From Acanthamoeba lenticulata (lineage: Eukaryota > Discosea > Longamoebia > Acanthamoebidae): a stretch of 20,157 bases of DNA. The notes below the pieces were generated by a model. The model saw only the letters and a list, made by a program, of their open reading frames with translations. It searched no databases and was not told where the DNA came from. The DNA is taken from assembly GCA_002179805.1 (NCBI GenBank), contig NAVB01000533.1, forward strand, positions 1 through 20,157, in the 5' to 3' direction. The translations under genes and the position numbers were made by a program. Of this stretch, positions 1 through 10,300 are shown piece by piece. Every line of letters begins with the position of its first letter. Within the stretch, counting starts at the first letter, position 1.

Positions 1-50
1 AACAAAATTTGAAAATTAACAAAAAAAAAACAAACAAAAACAGTATACAG
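1..50 (+). other. 3' end of an intron of the glutamate dehydrogenase gene
   Basis: The first 50 bases are A-rich with no coding character and end in TATACAG, a good 3' splice site. GC-rich coding sequence begins at base 51. The window therefore opens inside an intron and the 5' exons of the gene are missing. A GTG at 64 is not a start: the reading frame is open back to 52 and the protein clearly continues upstream. Confidence 0.8.
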
Positions 51-3000
51 GTCGGCCGGCTACGTGTCGGCCGAGCAGAAGCAGAACCTGCGGCTCTACG
101 TCGTGAACAAGGCCCGCTTCAACACTGCCGTGGAGCAGCAGCACCCATGCGAGCAGAAGCTGAAGGAGGAGGCCGACCAGATCAACATCAACACCGTTGG
201 CGACGTCAACTTCTTGGCCAACGCGTCGGCCGCGACCAAGGACATCTACGAGAAGATCCTGCGCAAGGCGGCGCGCATCCCGGGCCCCGTGATCGAGTCC
301 TACGACACGGACGCGCCCGACGAGACCCGGATCGTGATCGCCTACCGCCGCGGCACGACCACGCGCTTCTTCGGCGCGCTGACCGACCTCTACCACTACC
401 ACGGCTTTTTGGCGCGCAAGAAGTTCGTGGAGCAGTTCGCCAACGGCTTCATGATCGTGAGCCTCTACCTCGTCGACGCCTCGGGCTCGTCCTCGCCGCG
501 CGGCGAGCAGCAGCGCTCGGCCCCGTCGGTGGCGAGCGACGACCGCAAGGCCCGGATGCGGCTGTTTGAGAAGGAGGCCAACTTGGCCTACATCCTGCCC
601 TCGACCCGCATGGTCGAGCTGCTCCAGGCCGGCACGCTGAGCGAGGAGGAGTGCGTCTACGCCCACGCCGCGTGGAAGTTTGCGGCCCACTTCATCAACC
701 GCATGGGCTCCGAGTACTACGCGCTCCGCGGGGTGCTCAACATGCGCGACGAGCGGCACGCGGGCCTCATGGCCGCCCTCAAGCGCCGCCTCGTCAGCGC
801 CACCTTCACCGAGCACAGCATTGCCGACGTCATCATGGCCAACCCGGCCATGGTCAAGCTCCTCTACCGCGACTTTGCCCAGTTCCACGCCGCCACGCAC
901 AAGCCGGCGATCGTGCGCCGCGGCAGCGACGAGGCCGCGGCCTCGCACGCCGAGCTCGTGAGCGCCATCAAGCGCCACGCCGCCTCGGAGCAGGACCAGC
1001 AGATCTTCAACATGTTCCTCAGCTTCAACCGTCACGTGGTCAAGACCAACTTCTACAAGGTCGACAAGGTGGCGCTCTCCTTCCGCCTGGACCCGGGCTT
1101 CCTCGACGAGCAGGAGTACCCGCAGCGCCCGTTTGGCATCTTCTACTGCATCGGCGACGAATTCCGCGGATTCCATGTGCGCTTCTCGGACGTGGCTCGC
1201 GGCGGCGTGCGCATCGTGCGCTCGCGCGACGCCGAGGCCTACGCGACCAACGCCAAGCACATGTTCGAGGAGTGCTACGGGCTGGCCCACACGCAGGAGC
1301 GCAAGAACAAGGACATCCCCGAGGGCGGCTCCAAGGGCGTCATCCTCCTCGACGTCAAGTGCCAGAAGCAGGAGCAGGCCGAGAACGCCTTCAAGAAATA
1401 CGTCGACAGCATTCTCGACATTCTTCTCTCCCACCAGGGTACGCACGTCGCTGTGCTTTCACAGCTATTTGAGGCATGTGCTGACCACGCCGACGGACCC
1501 AACAGAGACCCGGCCCGAGCAGTCCATCGTGGACCAGTACGGCGTGCCGGAGATCCTCTTCCTCGGGCCCGACGAGGGCACGGCCGACGTCATGGACTGG
1601 GCCTCGCAGCGCGCCAAGGAGCGTGGCGCCTCCTTCTGGAAGGCCTTCACCACGGGCAAGTCGCGCTCGCTCGGCGGCATTCCTCACGTGCGTGTCCTCT
1701 ACTCGCCACATTCCTGAAATAGTTAAGAAGCTGACAGCCAACTATGTGATGGTTGCATTCCAGGACCTGTACGGTATGACGACCAGGTCGATCCACCAGT
1801 ACGTGCTTGGCATTCTCGAGAAGCTGGGCATCGCCGAGGAGACGGTGACCAAGTTCCAGACGGGCGGCCCTGACGGCGACCTGGGCTCCAACGAGATCAA
1901 GATCTCGCGAGACAAGACCATCGGCATCGTCGACGGCTCCGGCGTGCTGTTCGACGCCGAGGGCATCGACCGACCCGAGCTCGTGCGCCTGGCCACCAAG
2001 CGCGCCATGGTCCGCGAGTTTGACAAGTCCAAGCTGGGCCCGACGGGCTTCTTCGTCGACGTCAACGACCGCGAGGTGAAGCTGCCGGACGGCACCGTGA
2101 TCGACAGCGGCCTCAACTTCCGCAACGAGTTCCACCTCAACCCGCTCTCGTCGTCGACCCTCTTCGTGCCCTGCGGCGGCCGCCCGGAGGCCGTCAACAT
2201 CAGCAACGTCGACCGCTTCTTCCACAAGCGCGAGACCAAGGGCCGCCTCGAGCGCGTGCCCCGCTTCAAGTACATCGTCGAGGGCGCCAACATCTTCTTC
2301 ACGCAGGAGGCTCGCCTCGTTCTTGAGGGTACAGCCCTCAGATCTTCCGCCGAAAGAACTTTTTCTTCGACCGAAAAATTAACTCGTGCCTACTTGCGCA
2401 TGTGCAGAGGCCGGAGTGGTGATCTTCAAGGACGCCAGCGCGAACAAGGGCGGCGTGACCTCCTCCTCGCTGGAGGTGCTCGCGGCCCTGGCCCTCAAGG
2501 ACGACGAGTTCCTGGCCCACATGACCGTGCAGAAGGTCAACGATGTCGAGGTGGTCCCCGACTTCTACCAGCGCTACATCGAGAACGTGCACACCATCAT
2601 CGAGCGCAACGCTGCCCTCGAGTTCCAGGCCGTCTGGGCTGGTGCGTCCTTTTTTCTGTTTTTTCTTTTTCTTTTTTGATGCATTTTATTATTTATTATT
2701 AGTATTTAAAAATAGTTGTGGCTGACAATATTTTATACTCTGGATTTTTTTTGATTTTTTGTGCAGCCCACAAGCAAACTGGCCAGCCGCGGTCGGTGAT
2801 CGCTGATCTGGTGTCGACCCGGATCAACGCGCTCAACGTGCAGATCCAGAACTCGAACCTGTGGACCAACGAGGCCTTCAAGCACCTGGTCCTCGCCGAG
2901 GCATGCCCGCCGGCGCTCCTGGCGCTCATCGGCGGCGTGTCCTCCCTGTGCACGCGCGTCCCGGAGAACTACCTGCGGGCCATCTTCGGCGCCTACCTTG

Positions 3001-3107
3001 CCAGCCGCTACATCTACCGGTATGGCCTCGAGACCAAGGAGTTCGACTTCTTCGACTTTGTGCAGCCCTACTTCGACAAGATCAAGTCTGCCAGCAGCAG
3101 CCATTGA
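51..3107 (+). CDS. GDH2: NAD-specific glutamate dehydrogenase, GDH2 type (5' partial, 5 exons)
   Basis: Enzyme of the large (~115 kDa subunit) NAD-dependent glutamate dehydrogenase class known from fungi and protists. It converts glutamate to 2-oxoglutarate and ammonium, feeding amino-acid carbon into the TCA cycle. Exons: 51-1438, 1506-1687, 1764-2328, 2408-2641, 2767-3107, giving about 903 residues. The family is usually about 1000-1100 residues, so perhaps 100-200 N-terminal residues lie upstream. Signatures seen: FSDVARGGVRIV (about 1180-1215) and IPEGGSKGV (about 1315-1340), which carries the likely catalytic lysine, in the substrate domain. GGPDGDLGSNEI (about 1863-1900) is the dinucleotide-binding loop, followed by EGANIFFTQEAR and KDASANKGGVTSSS. 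The four introns (67, 76, 79 and 125 nt) preserve frame; the second joins GGIPH to DLYGMTT, as the family requires. There is no transit-peptide information because the N-terminus is outside the window. The stop is TGA at 3105. Confidence 0.95.
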
Positions 3108-3616
3108 TGCGTGACTGATTGGTCATCCTTTGATTTTTACCTCCCCTGCCTTCGGCAGCATTTGCCGGCGGTCGGCGACACACCACACAATACACCCTTT
3201 TTTAAGCGCTAGCTCAATAAAAGGTCGCCAGCAAGGACGGCCCTTGGTGGATCCAGAGGTGCCTGTCTGCGGCAGATCTGAGTTTTGTTTTTCTTCATGG
3301 CCGCACACCAACGGCAGCATTTTCTTGCTAGTGAGCTGTAACTTCCACCTCCTGCTGGGTGCAGCAGGTCAGTGCATGGCGAGTGTTGGCTGAACGGGGA
3401 GATCAAGCTCACTGTACAGCTCCCTGGGCTGATGACGAATGGGCCGCGTTCTTTCGCCGCGGAGGCACGACGACCTGATTTTTAGGTAATCCGCGAGTGA
3501 CCGATTTTTAGTCAAGCAGCCAATTAGCAGCGCTATTCCTATTTTCTTCTTTGTCTCAACCTCCGGGCACGGGCGGTAGACGGACGAAGAAGGCGCTCCA
3601 AGATTAAAACACCACC
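3108..3616 (+). promoter_or_regulatory. 3' UTR of the glutamate dehydrogenase gene and promoter region of the RidA-like gene
   Basis: This 509-nt non-coding stretch lies between two genes on the same strand. An AATAAA polyadenylation signal sits at 3216-3221, about 110 nt after the upstream stop. Nearer the downstream gene are two copies of GATTTTTAG about 24 nt apart (near 3478 and 3502), and a CCAAT motif in AGCCAATTAGC near 3520, roughly 95 nt before the ATG. The ATG is preceded by ACACCACC, a good eukaryotic start context. I see no convincing TATA box and no further gene. Short open frames here lack any domain. Confidence 0.5.
3216..3221 (+). terminator. AATAAA polyadenylation signal of the glutamate dehydrogenase gene
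   Basis: A perfect AATAAA hexamer about 110 nt downstream of the TGA at 3105 and well ahead of the next gene. Position and strand fit a 3'-end signal. No cleavage-site data are available from sequence alone. Confidence 0.55.
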
Positions 3617-4237
3617 ATGTACTCTACCAAGAACGTTGGGCTGCTTCTGTCTTTGGTTGTGCTTGCGCTACTGTTGGTTGTGACTGCCGCAGAGGCCAAG
3701 AAAAAGTGCGTAGAGTACTACCAGCCCCCTGGCGCCATCACCACGACCGGCACGTGGAGCATTCAGGCCAACATCCTCGATGCCAAGTGCGTGCCAATTC
3801 ACGTTGCTGGCATGAGGGGCATCCACCCGGAGAACAACACTCAAGTCTCGCTCGCCAACGGCCTCTACAACCGCGTCAAACAGGCCTTTGTCAACATGCT
3901 CTTCAACGCCGCCTCGCAGGGCGCCAGCCCGCAGGACTGCGCTGAGGTCGTGGTCTACGTGATCGACATGGTCTCCATTCGCCCCATTGTCAACCAGGTC
4001 CAGACCGAGCTCTGGGGCAGCCCGACCGTCGCCAACCCGCTGCCCTACCCTCCCCGCACCATCCTCCAGATCACCGGCTTCAACGGCCTCACGTGCCAAT
4101 ACAAGGACGCCGTCAACGGCACCCTCTCCTACCGCCAGGGGTCGGCTGGTCTCAACGGCCAGGTCGTGTGCGCCGACGGTGGTCTGCCCATTGGTGACAT
4201 CCTCGAGGTGAAGGGCACCTTCTACATCCGTGATTGA
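3617..4237 (+). CDS. Secreted RidA/YjgF/UK114-fold protein, 206 aa
   Basis: Single-exon gene. Residues 1-27 form a signal peptide: a short charged start, a long Leu/Val core, and a cleavage motif AEA before KKK. The mature part follows the RidA family from about residue 48. IHVAGMRGIHPENNTQV matches the region where RidA has VYVSGQ-like and GIDPETG-like stretches. RVKQAFVNMLFNAAS.GAS..DCAEVVVYVIDM matches the long helix and the following strand. PPRTIL puts an arginine (R147) where RidA has the Arg that holds the substrate carboxylate, and the end (ILEVKGTFYI) matches the last strand. Cytosolic RidA hydrolyses reactive enamines and imines. Export, five cysteines (31, 58, 108, 160, 185), two N-glycosylation sequons (73 and 167) and an insertion of about 30 residues (158-190) set this one apart. 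Its substrate may differ or enzyme activity may be lost. The fold call rests on motif order without a database search. Confidence 0.75.
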   Translation: MYSTKNVGLLLSLVVLALLLVVTAAEAKKKCVEYYQPPGAITTTGTWSIQANILDAKCVPIHVAGMRGIHPENNTQVSLANGLYNRVKQAFVNMLFNAASQGASPQDCAEVVVYVIDMVSIRPIVNQVQTELWGSPTVANPLPYPPRTILQITGFNGLTCQYKDAVNGTLSYRQGSAGLNGQVVCADGGLPIGDILEVKGTFYIRD

Positions 4238-4337
4238 ACCCAAACAACTCTTTTAAAAAAAAAAAACAAAAAACAAAAAACAAAAACAAAAACAAAAAAA
4301 CAAAAACAAAAAAACATTACATTTTATGTGGCGTGGG
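4238..4337. terminator. A-rich spacer between convergent genes
   Basis: The 100 nt between the two stop codons must hold both 3' ends. From about 4254 to 4316 the plus strand is an irregular CAAAAA/CAAAAAA run. No canonical AATAAA is seen on the plus strand. On the minus strand CATAAAA (complement of 4323-4329) lies just after the kinase stop and could be a variant polyadenylation signal. Convergent ends this close imply overlapping 3' UTRs. Confidence 0.45.
4254..4316. repeat. Low-complexity (CAAAAA)n tract
   Basis: Short units of C followed by 5-7 A run almost without interruption. It is AT-only apart from the single C residues, in sharp contrast to the GC-rich genes on both sides. A similar A-rich composition occurs in the intron at bases 1-50, so it looks like ordinary non-coding sequence of this genome. 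Confidence 0.7.
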
Positions 4338-7300
4338 TCAAGACAAGGGCTGAGGTGGGCCGCCAGGGTGGTCCGGGTGGGGCAGGAGGACTTTCTGGAT
4401 GGTGGCCGTGAGGACGGCAAAGTTGACGGGCTTGGTGAGGTGGGTCTCGAACCCGGCGTCCTTGCTTCGCTGGACGTCCTCGACCATGCCGTAGCCCGAG
4501 AGGGCGATGCCCTTGAGGCCCCACCGCTGCTTGAGGGCCTTCATGAGCTGCAGGCCCGTGCCGTCGGGCAGGCCGATGTCGCTCAGCACGAGGTCGAACT
4601 TGCCCTCCTTCTTCTCCGCCGCCTCGAGCGCTTCGGCGACGGTGGAGGCGACGGTGACGTGGTAGCCCAGCCGCTGTTGAAGGAGGCGCGACATGATGAG
4701 CAGCGTCGACTTGTTGTCCTCCACCAGCAGGATCCGCAGCTGCCGCGGCGCGCCGCTGGCGGAAGAAGAAGAGGACGCGTTCGTGGCCCCGCCGCCCGCC
4801 AAGCCCGCGCCGGCGGACATTCCCGACAGCACCGGCTCCGACCGCGTCTTGGACGGGCGCAGCGGCGGCTTCCGGTGCCGCAGCGTGTCGCCCGCCCCGG
4901 CCTGCTGCTGTTGGTGGTGTTGGTGGTGCTGCTCGCCGCTGTCCGATGACGACGACAACGACGAAGAAGACGATGACGATGATGAGGATGATGACGATTG
5001 CGCGGGTGGTCCGCGCGGAGATCGCGGAGATCGTGTGCCAGAATGGAAGGGCGACGCCGCCTCGGACGACGCGGGCGAAGTCGAGAGCGAGGAGGACGAG
5101 GAGGAGGAGATCGGCGTGTACTCGTCATCGCCGCCCTGGCCGTGGCGCTGGATGGAGGCCAGCAGCGACGATGCCAGGTCGATGCCGCCCTCGCCCACCA
5201 GCGAGTCGGCCGTGAACTCGGCTTCATCCACAGCTCGCGAGTAGACCTGCCCAGCACATACCAAAGAATTTGAAGAATGGATAAATAAATAGAATAATAC
5301 AGTCATATTTTAAAATGACAATAAAAAAGGGGGTGGCGTACGGTGGGGAGGCAGATGGTGAAGCAGGCGCCCTTGCCCTTGCCCTCGCTCTCGGCCGAGA
5401 GGCTGCCGTGGTGGAGCTTGACGAGCGAGCTCGAGATGGCGAGGCCCATGCCCAGCCCGCCGAAGCGGACGGTGATGGAGGCGTCGCCCTGCTCAAAGGC
5501 GTGGAACAGGTGCGGCAGGATGTGGCTCTCGATCCCGATGCCCGTGTCGCACACCTCGATCCGCAGCATGGCCCGCACGCGGCGCGGCTGCGGCGTCCGC
5601 GGGCTTGACGCTGCGCTGCCCGAGCTCGAGCTGCTCAGGCTCCGCGTCAGCTTCTGGAGCTGCTCGGCGGCGCTCCCGCCGCCGCTGCCGAGCCGCGTGA
5701 TGCCGCCCGTCGTCGTTGTGACCGTCGTCGTCGTAGTGGTCGACAAGAGCAAGGACGATGACGGCTCGGGTGCGTGCTGGGCCGATGTCGGCGGCGACGA
5801 TGACGACGAGGAGGACAAGGCACACGAGGGGGCGTCGAGGAAGATGTAATTGCCGTCGCCGTCATCGAGCGCCTCCACGTTGGAGGTGCTCACGAAAATG
5901 GAGCCGCCCGTCGGCGTGAATTTGATCGCATTCTGCCGACATCACCAAATTAATTTGTGATTTATATTTCATTTCATGCAATTGTTTCGAATTATAATTG
6001 TTAAAAAATAAAAATAGCGAAAAAGAAAATCTACCTTGATGATGTTCCAGAAGACCTGCTGCATGCGGGCCGGGTCGACGTAGAGGAGGTGATGCCGGGC
6101 GTGGAGGGCCACGCGCAGGAGAAGCCGCTTCTTGACGAGCTCGTGGTCGACGATGCGCAGCGTGCGATCGACCAGCTCGTGCGCCTCGACGCGCTGTCGA
6201 TGGAGCTGGAGCTTGCCGCGGGCGATCTTGGTCAGGTCGAGCAGGTCGTCGATGAGCTGCACCTCGAGCTCCACCGACTCGTGGATCGTGCGGATGCTCT
6301 CCATCACCGACGGCGGCAGCGACTCGTCGGCTGGTGACGTGCACACGTGTTGCCACGTCAGCAAGACTCGGGCCCCAATGCTGACGTCAGCGGGGCGGGG
6401 GGCGTACATTGGAGTGTCTCGGAGAGGAGGAGGGCGGGCGTGAGCGGCGTGCGGAGCTCGTGCGACAGCGCCGCCAGGAAGTGGTCCTTGGCATGATTGG
6501 CATTCTCGGCTTCCTGGTACAGCCGGATGTTGTCGATAGCCAGCGCCGCCCGCCGGGCCAACTCCTCGCAGGCGAGGCGCTCCTCGTCGACGTAGGCCCG
6601 GTAGGTGGGCGACGAGCGGGCAAAGAGCCAGATGCCAAACACGCGCCCGCGTGCGGCCAGCGGCACCGCGATGAAGTTGGTGAGCCCGGCCCGGGCGCCC
6701 ACGCGCACGCCGTTGAACAGGTCCACTACCAGGTCGTATTGCTGCTGCTGCTGCTGCTGCTTGTCTTGCTGCTGCTGCGTGCTGGGCTGATCGTCGTCGT
6801 CGACGACGCTGATGGGTTCGATCTGCCAGGCGTCAGGCAGCGCGGCCGGCGTGAAGATGCGCTTGAGCGAGCCCCCGGCCTCCTCAAGCACGTCCAGAAT
6901 GCACCACTCGGCCACCACGGAATCTGCGGCACGCCATGGCATTCCACGCATTCCACATGACATTAACCCGTGGGCCTCATGTAGAGGGTGAGAAGGTGAG
7001 GAGCTGTACTTTCTACGATCTTGAGGATGGAGGCGATGAGGGACGGGATGTGGTGGTCGATGAAGCCCGAGAGGACGGAGCTGACCTTGGCCAGCAAGGA
7101 CAGGCGTTCCTCGGTCTTCTTGCGCTGCGTGGTGTCGAGAATGAACACGCACGCGCCGCCGTACGCGCCCGGGTAGATCCGCTCCTCATACCAGCAGTCG
7201 CGGGCCGGGTGGTAGAACTCGAACGTCGTGTCGACTGACTCGGTGATGGCGCGCTCCAGGTTGGTGCGCACGATGCCGTCGCAGGTGTCGACCATGTACT

Positions 7301-10300
7301 CCCACACGTCCTTGCCCAGCATTTCTGTATGTGGAATGTCAAAAATAGGCATTTAAAACATGCCGTGCGTGCCACAAATGCCACTGAGAGTGTTGCTGTA
7401 CCTTCTTTCTCCGCTTCGCAGAGCGCGGCGGCGTTGTCGTTGACAAAGGTGAAGCGGAAGTTGGAGTCAAAGGCGATGAAGGCGTCCTGGATGGATGCCA
7501 GGATGCGCTCCATGCCCTCCTTGGCCTCGCCCACCTGCAGGCGCAGCGCCTGCTCGCGCTGGGTGGACTCGAGGCGGATGCAGGCCATGTGGATGTGGGC
7601 CGACACGCGCGCGAGCAGCTCGCGGGCGGTGAAGGGCTTGATGAGGTAGTCGTCGGCGCCCGAGGCCAGGCCCTCCAGGTAGGACTCCTCGCCCGTGCGG
7701 GCCGAGAGCAGGATGACCGGGATCGTGCGCGTCTGCTCGCGCGCCCGCAGCTCCTTGAGCAGGCCCAATCCGTCGAGGCGCGGCATCATGACATCGGTCA
7801 ACACGAGGTCGATGCCCATGAGCTCCACCATCTGCAGGGCCTCCAGGCCTTGTAGTGGTAATTTAAGGTCACGGCTGACGTCAGCATAGCATGTCGACAT
7901 ATATACAGAGGGATGGGCATGGGAGCGCACCATCGCACACGGTGACCACCTCGTATTTCTCGCTGAGCAACCGCCCGAGATACTCGCGCATGTCAAAGTT
8001 GTCGTCGGCCAGCAAGATCCTGTATTTGCGCTCCTGGTGCATGCCCGCCTGGTCCACCGTGAGGCGTACGCGTTATTTGTTGACGTCGTCGTCATGTGTG
8101 AGAGAGAGAGAGAGAGGGAAAGCGCACCTCGAAAGACATCTCCCAGGAGCCCGACGAGTAGGGCGTGAGCGACGGTGACGGTGACGCCGAGGAGACGGGC
8201 GACGGCAGGCATGCGAGCGAGTCGCGGCGGCTGTTGGCGTAGGCCGACAGCGCGTCCGACGGCACGCGCTCGAGCCCGTACGAGGCAAAGGGCGAGTTGA
8301 CCGGCAGTGAGTACTGCGGCAGGGACGACCGCCGCTGGCTGAGCAGCGATGCCTGCGTGCGGGCCGCGGCCGCCGCGCGCGACGTCGACGAGGCCGCGCC
8401 GCCCTGCGTGCGCCCGCCATTCGTGGCCGCGGCCGCGGCCGCCGCGGCGCTGTTGCTCGCAGAGACCAGATGCGACACATGGTTGACGGGGTAGGACGAG
8501 CGCCGGCCGCGGCCGCCGCGCCGGGCCATGTGGGTCGAGGGCAGGTCGGCGCACGACGGCGTCGGAGTCATGGCCGCGAGCGGCGAGGGCGGCATGAACA
8601 GCGTCGAGGCCTTGGTGGCCGCATTTTCCAAAATGCAGTGCACCGACGTCCGCCTGCTGCGCGTTTGGCCCTGGCCCGAGGCCGACGTCGATGATGACGA
8701 CGACGCGGACGCCGACGACGACGACGAGTGCACGAGCGAGGCCAGCGTCTGCGGGAGATGCTGGCCGCTCGACGTCGACGAGGCCAGGGACGTGGCCGGC
8801 GACGCCGCGGGCAGGCGCGGGGAGGACTCAGAGTACGAGGAGGACGACGAGAGCGACGACGAGGGCGAGGGCGTCGAGGACGACGAGAGGGCCTCGATGC
8901 AGGGCAGCCACCAGGCCGGGTTCGACGTGTAGCGCTTCTTGGTGCTCGACGATGAGACGCGCAACGGGGCCAGGGGCGTGCTCAGCACCTGCGCCCGCGG
9001 CAAATGCGAGCAGCCCAGCGGGATGCGCACATGGAACGCGCTGCCTGTGACATATGTATGTGTCGTTGTGTTGTGTTTGTGGGTTCGAGCGTGAGCCACG
9101 TCACGCCCACGTCATGCCCACGTCACCACTCGGGCGTACCGACGTCGGGCTTGCTCTCGACATGGACGGTGCCGCCGTGCAGCCGAACGAGTTCGTAGAC
9201 CAGGGCCAGGCCTGGCGTACGCCAACACCACGACGATGATGAGCGTGAAGACGATCAAAGATGAGAGGAAGGAAGAATGATGAGCGGCGTCAACGCGGCG
9301 TACCGATGCCGGCACCCTCGTGGGTGCGCGCACCAGAGGCGTGGATGCGGTGGAACCGCTTGCCCAGGTTGTCGAGCTCCTCCTCGGGGATGCCCACCCC
9401 GGTGTCCTTGACGATCAACTCCACGTGCGTGTCTGGCCCCATGAAGGTGACGAAGATGATGATGAGAATGATGATGAGGACGGCGATGAAGGTGATGATG
9501 AATTGGGTGGAGGGATGTATACCGGCGATGGGGACGAGGCGGACCTCGATGCCGCCCCGGATGGTGAACTTGAGAGCATTGGAGAGGAGGTTGAGGACGA
9601 TCTTCTCCCACATCTCGCTGTCGATGTACGCATACTGGTTGATCGGCTGGCAATCGATCACCAGCTTGAGGCCCACCCTGCTCGCAGTTCCACCATCACC
9701 CGGCTGACGTCAGCAAGCGATGCTGGCTGCGCGCGAATCGTGCACAAAACGCGAAGGAAGACGAACCGCTCCGTGGCCGAGCGGAAGGTGGAGGCCAGGT
9801 CGTGCGTGAGCTGGGCCAGGTCCAGCGGCCGGAAGGAGGCCTGCATGCGCCCGGCCTCGAGCTTGGAGAAGTCAAGCAGCGAGTTGACGAGCTTGAGCAG
9901 CCGCAGCGAGTTGCGGTGCACCAGCGTCAGCTGCTCGAGCAGTTGCTCGCGCTCGGGAACCTCGCCCTTGGCCAGCAGGTCCTGGTGACGAATCATGTTA
10001 TGACACGTCAGCAAGAGAAACCTGGTCATGCGGCGATTGGGTGGTTCAGCACGTACTTCGAGCGGGCCGAGCATGAGGGTAAGCGGTGTCCGGAATTCGT
10101 GCGAGATGTTTGAGAAGAAGGTCGTCTTGGCCCGGTCCAGCTCAGCCAACGTCTGCACAAAATAAATGAGTTTGAAACAAAATAAAAAATAAAAATAAAA
10201 CAACACAAACCTGGACCATCTTGTGCTCCTCCTCCTTGGCGGAGGCGTTGGCGAGGAGGGCGCCGAGCTGGGCGGCGATGAGGTTGAAGAAGATCCGGTA

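Noticed and set aside
16..1446. 476-codon open frame on the minus strand opposite the glutamate dehydrogenase
   Set aside because: A shadow of GC-rich codon use in the real gene. It is rich in Val/Leu/Glu/Ala by composition, has no domain, and would cross the intron boundary at base 50.
64..1722. Single open frame of 552 codons starting at GTG 64
   Set aside because: The start is an exon-internal GTG, and the frame runs through the intron at 1439-1505. After 1438 it loses all similarity to glutamate dehydrogenase, while another frame regains it.
4254..4316. A-rich tract as the tail of a retroposed gene (the intronless RidA-like gene)
   Set aside because: The tract is interrupted by regular C residues, no target-site duplication is seen, and similar A-rich runs occur in introns here. 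An intronless gene of 621 nt is not remarkable by itself.
9433..9522. Apparent transmembrane helix in the first kinase
   Set aside because: It is the translation of a 90-nt intron with good donor and acceptor. The paralog shows the flanking residues joined directly.
10153..10210. Phe/Tyr/Leu-rich, membrane-like stretch before HisKA1
   Set aside because: Translation of an AT-rich 58-nt intron (donor GTTTGT, acceptor GTGCAG). Removing it joins HKMVQ to TLAELDRAK, as the family requires.
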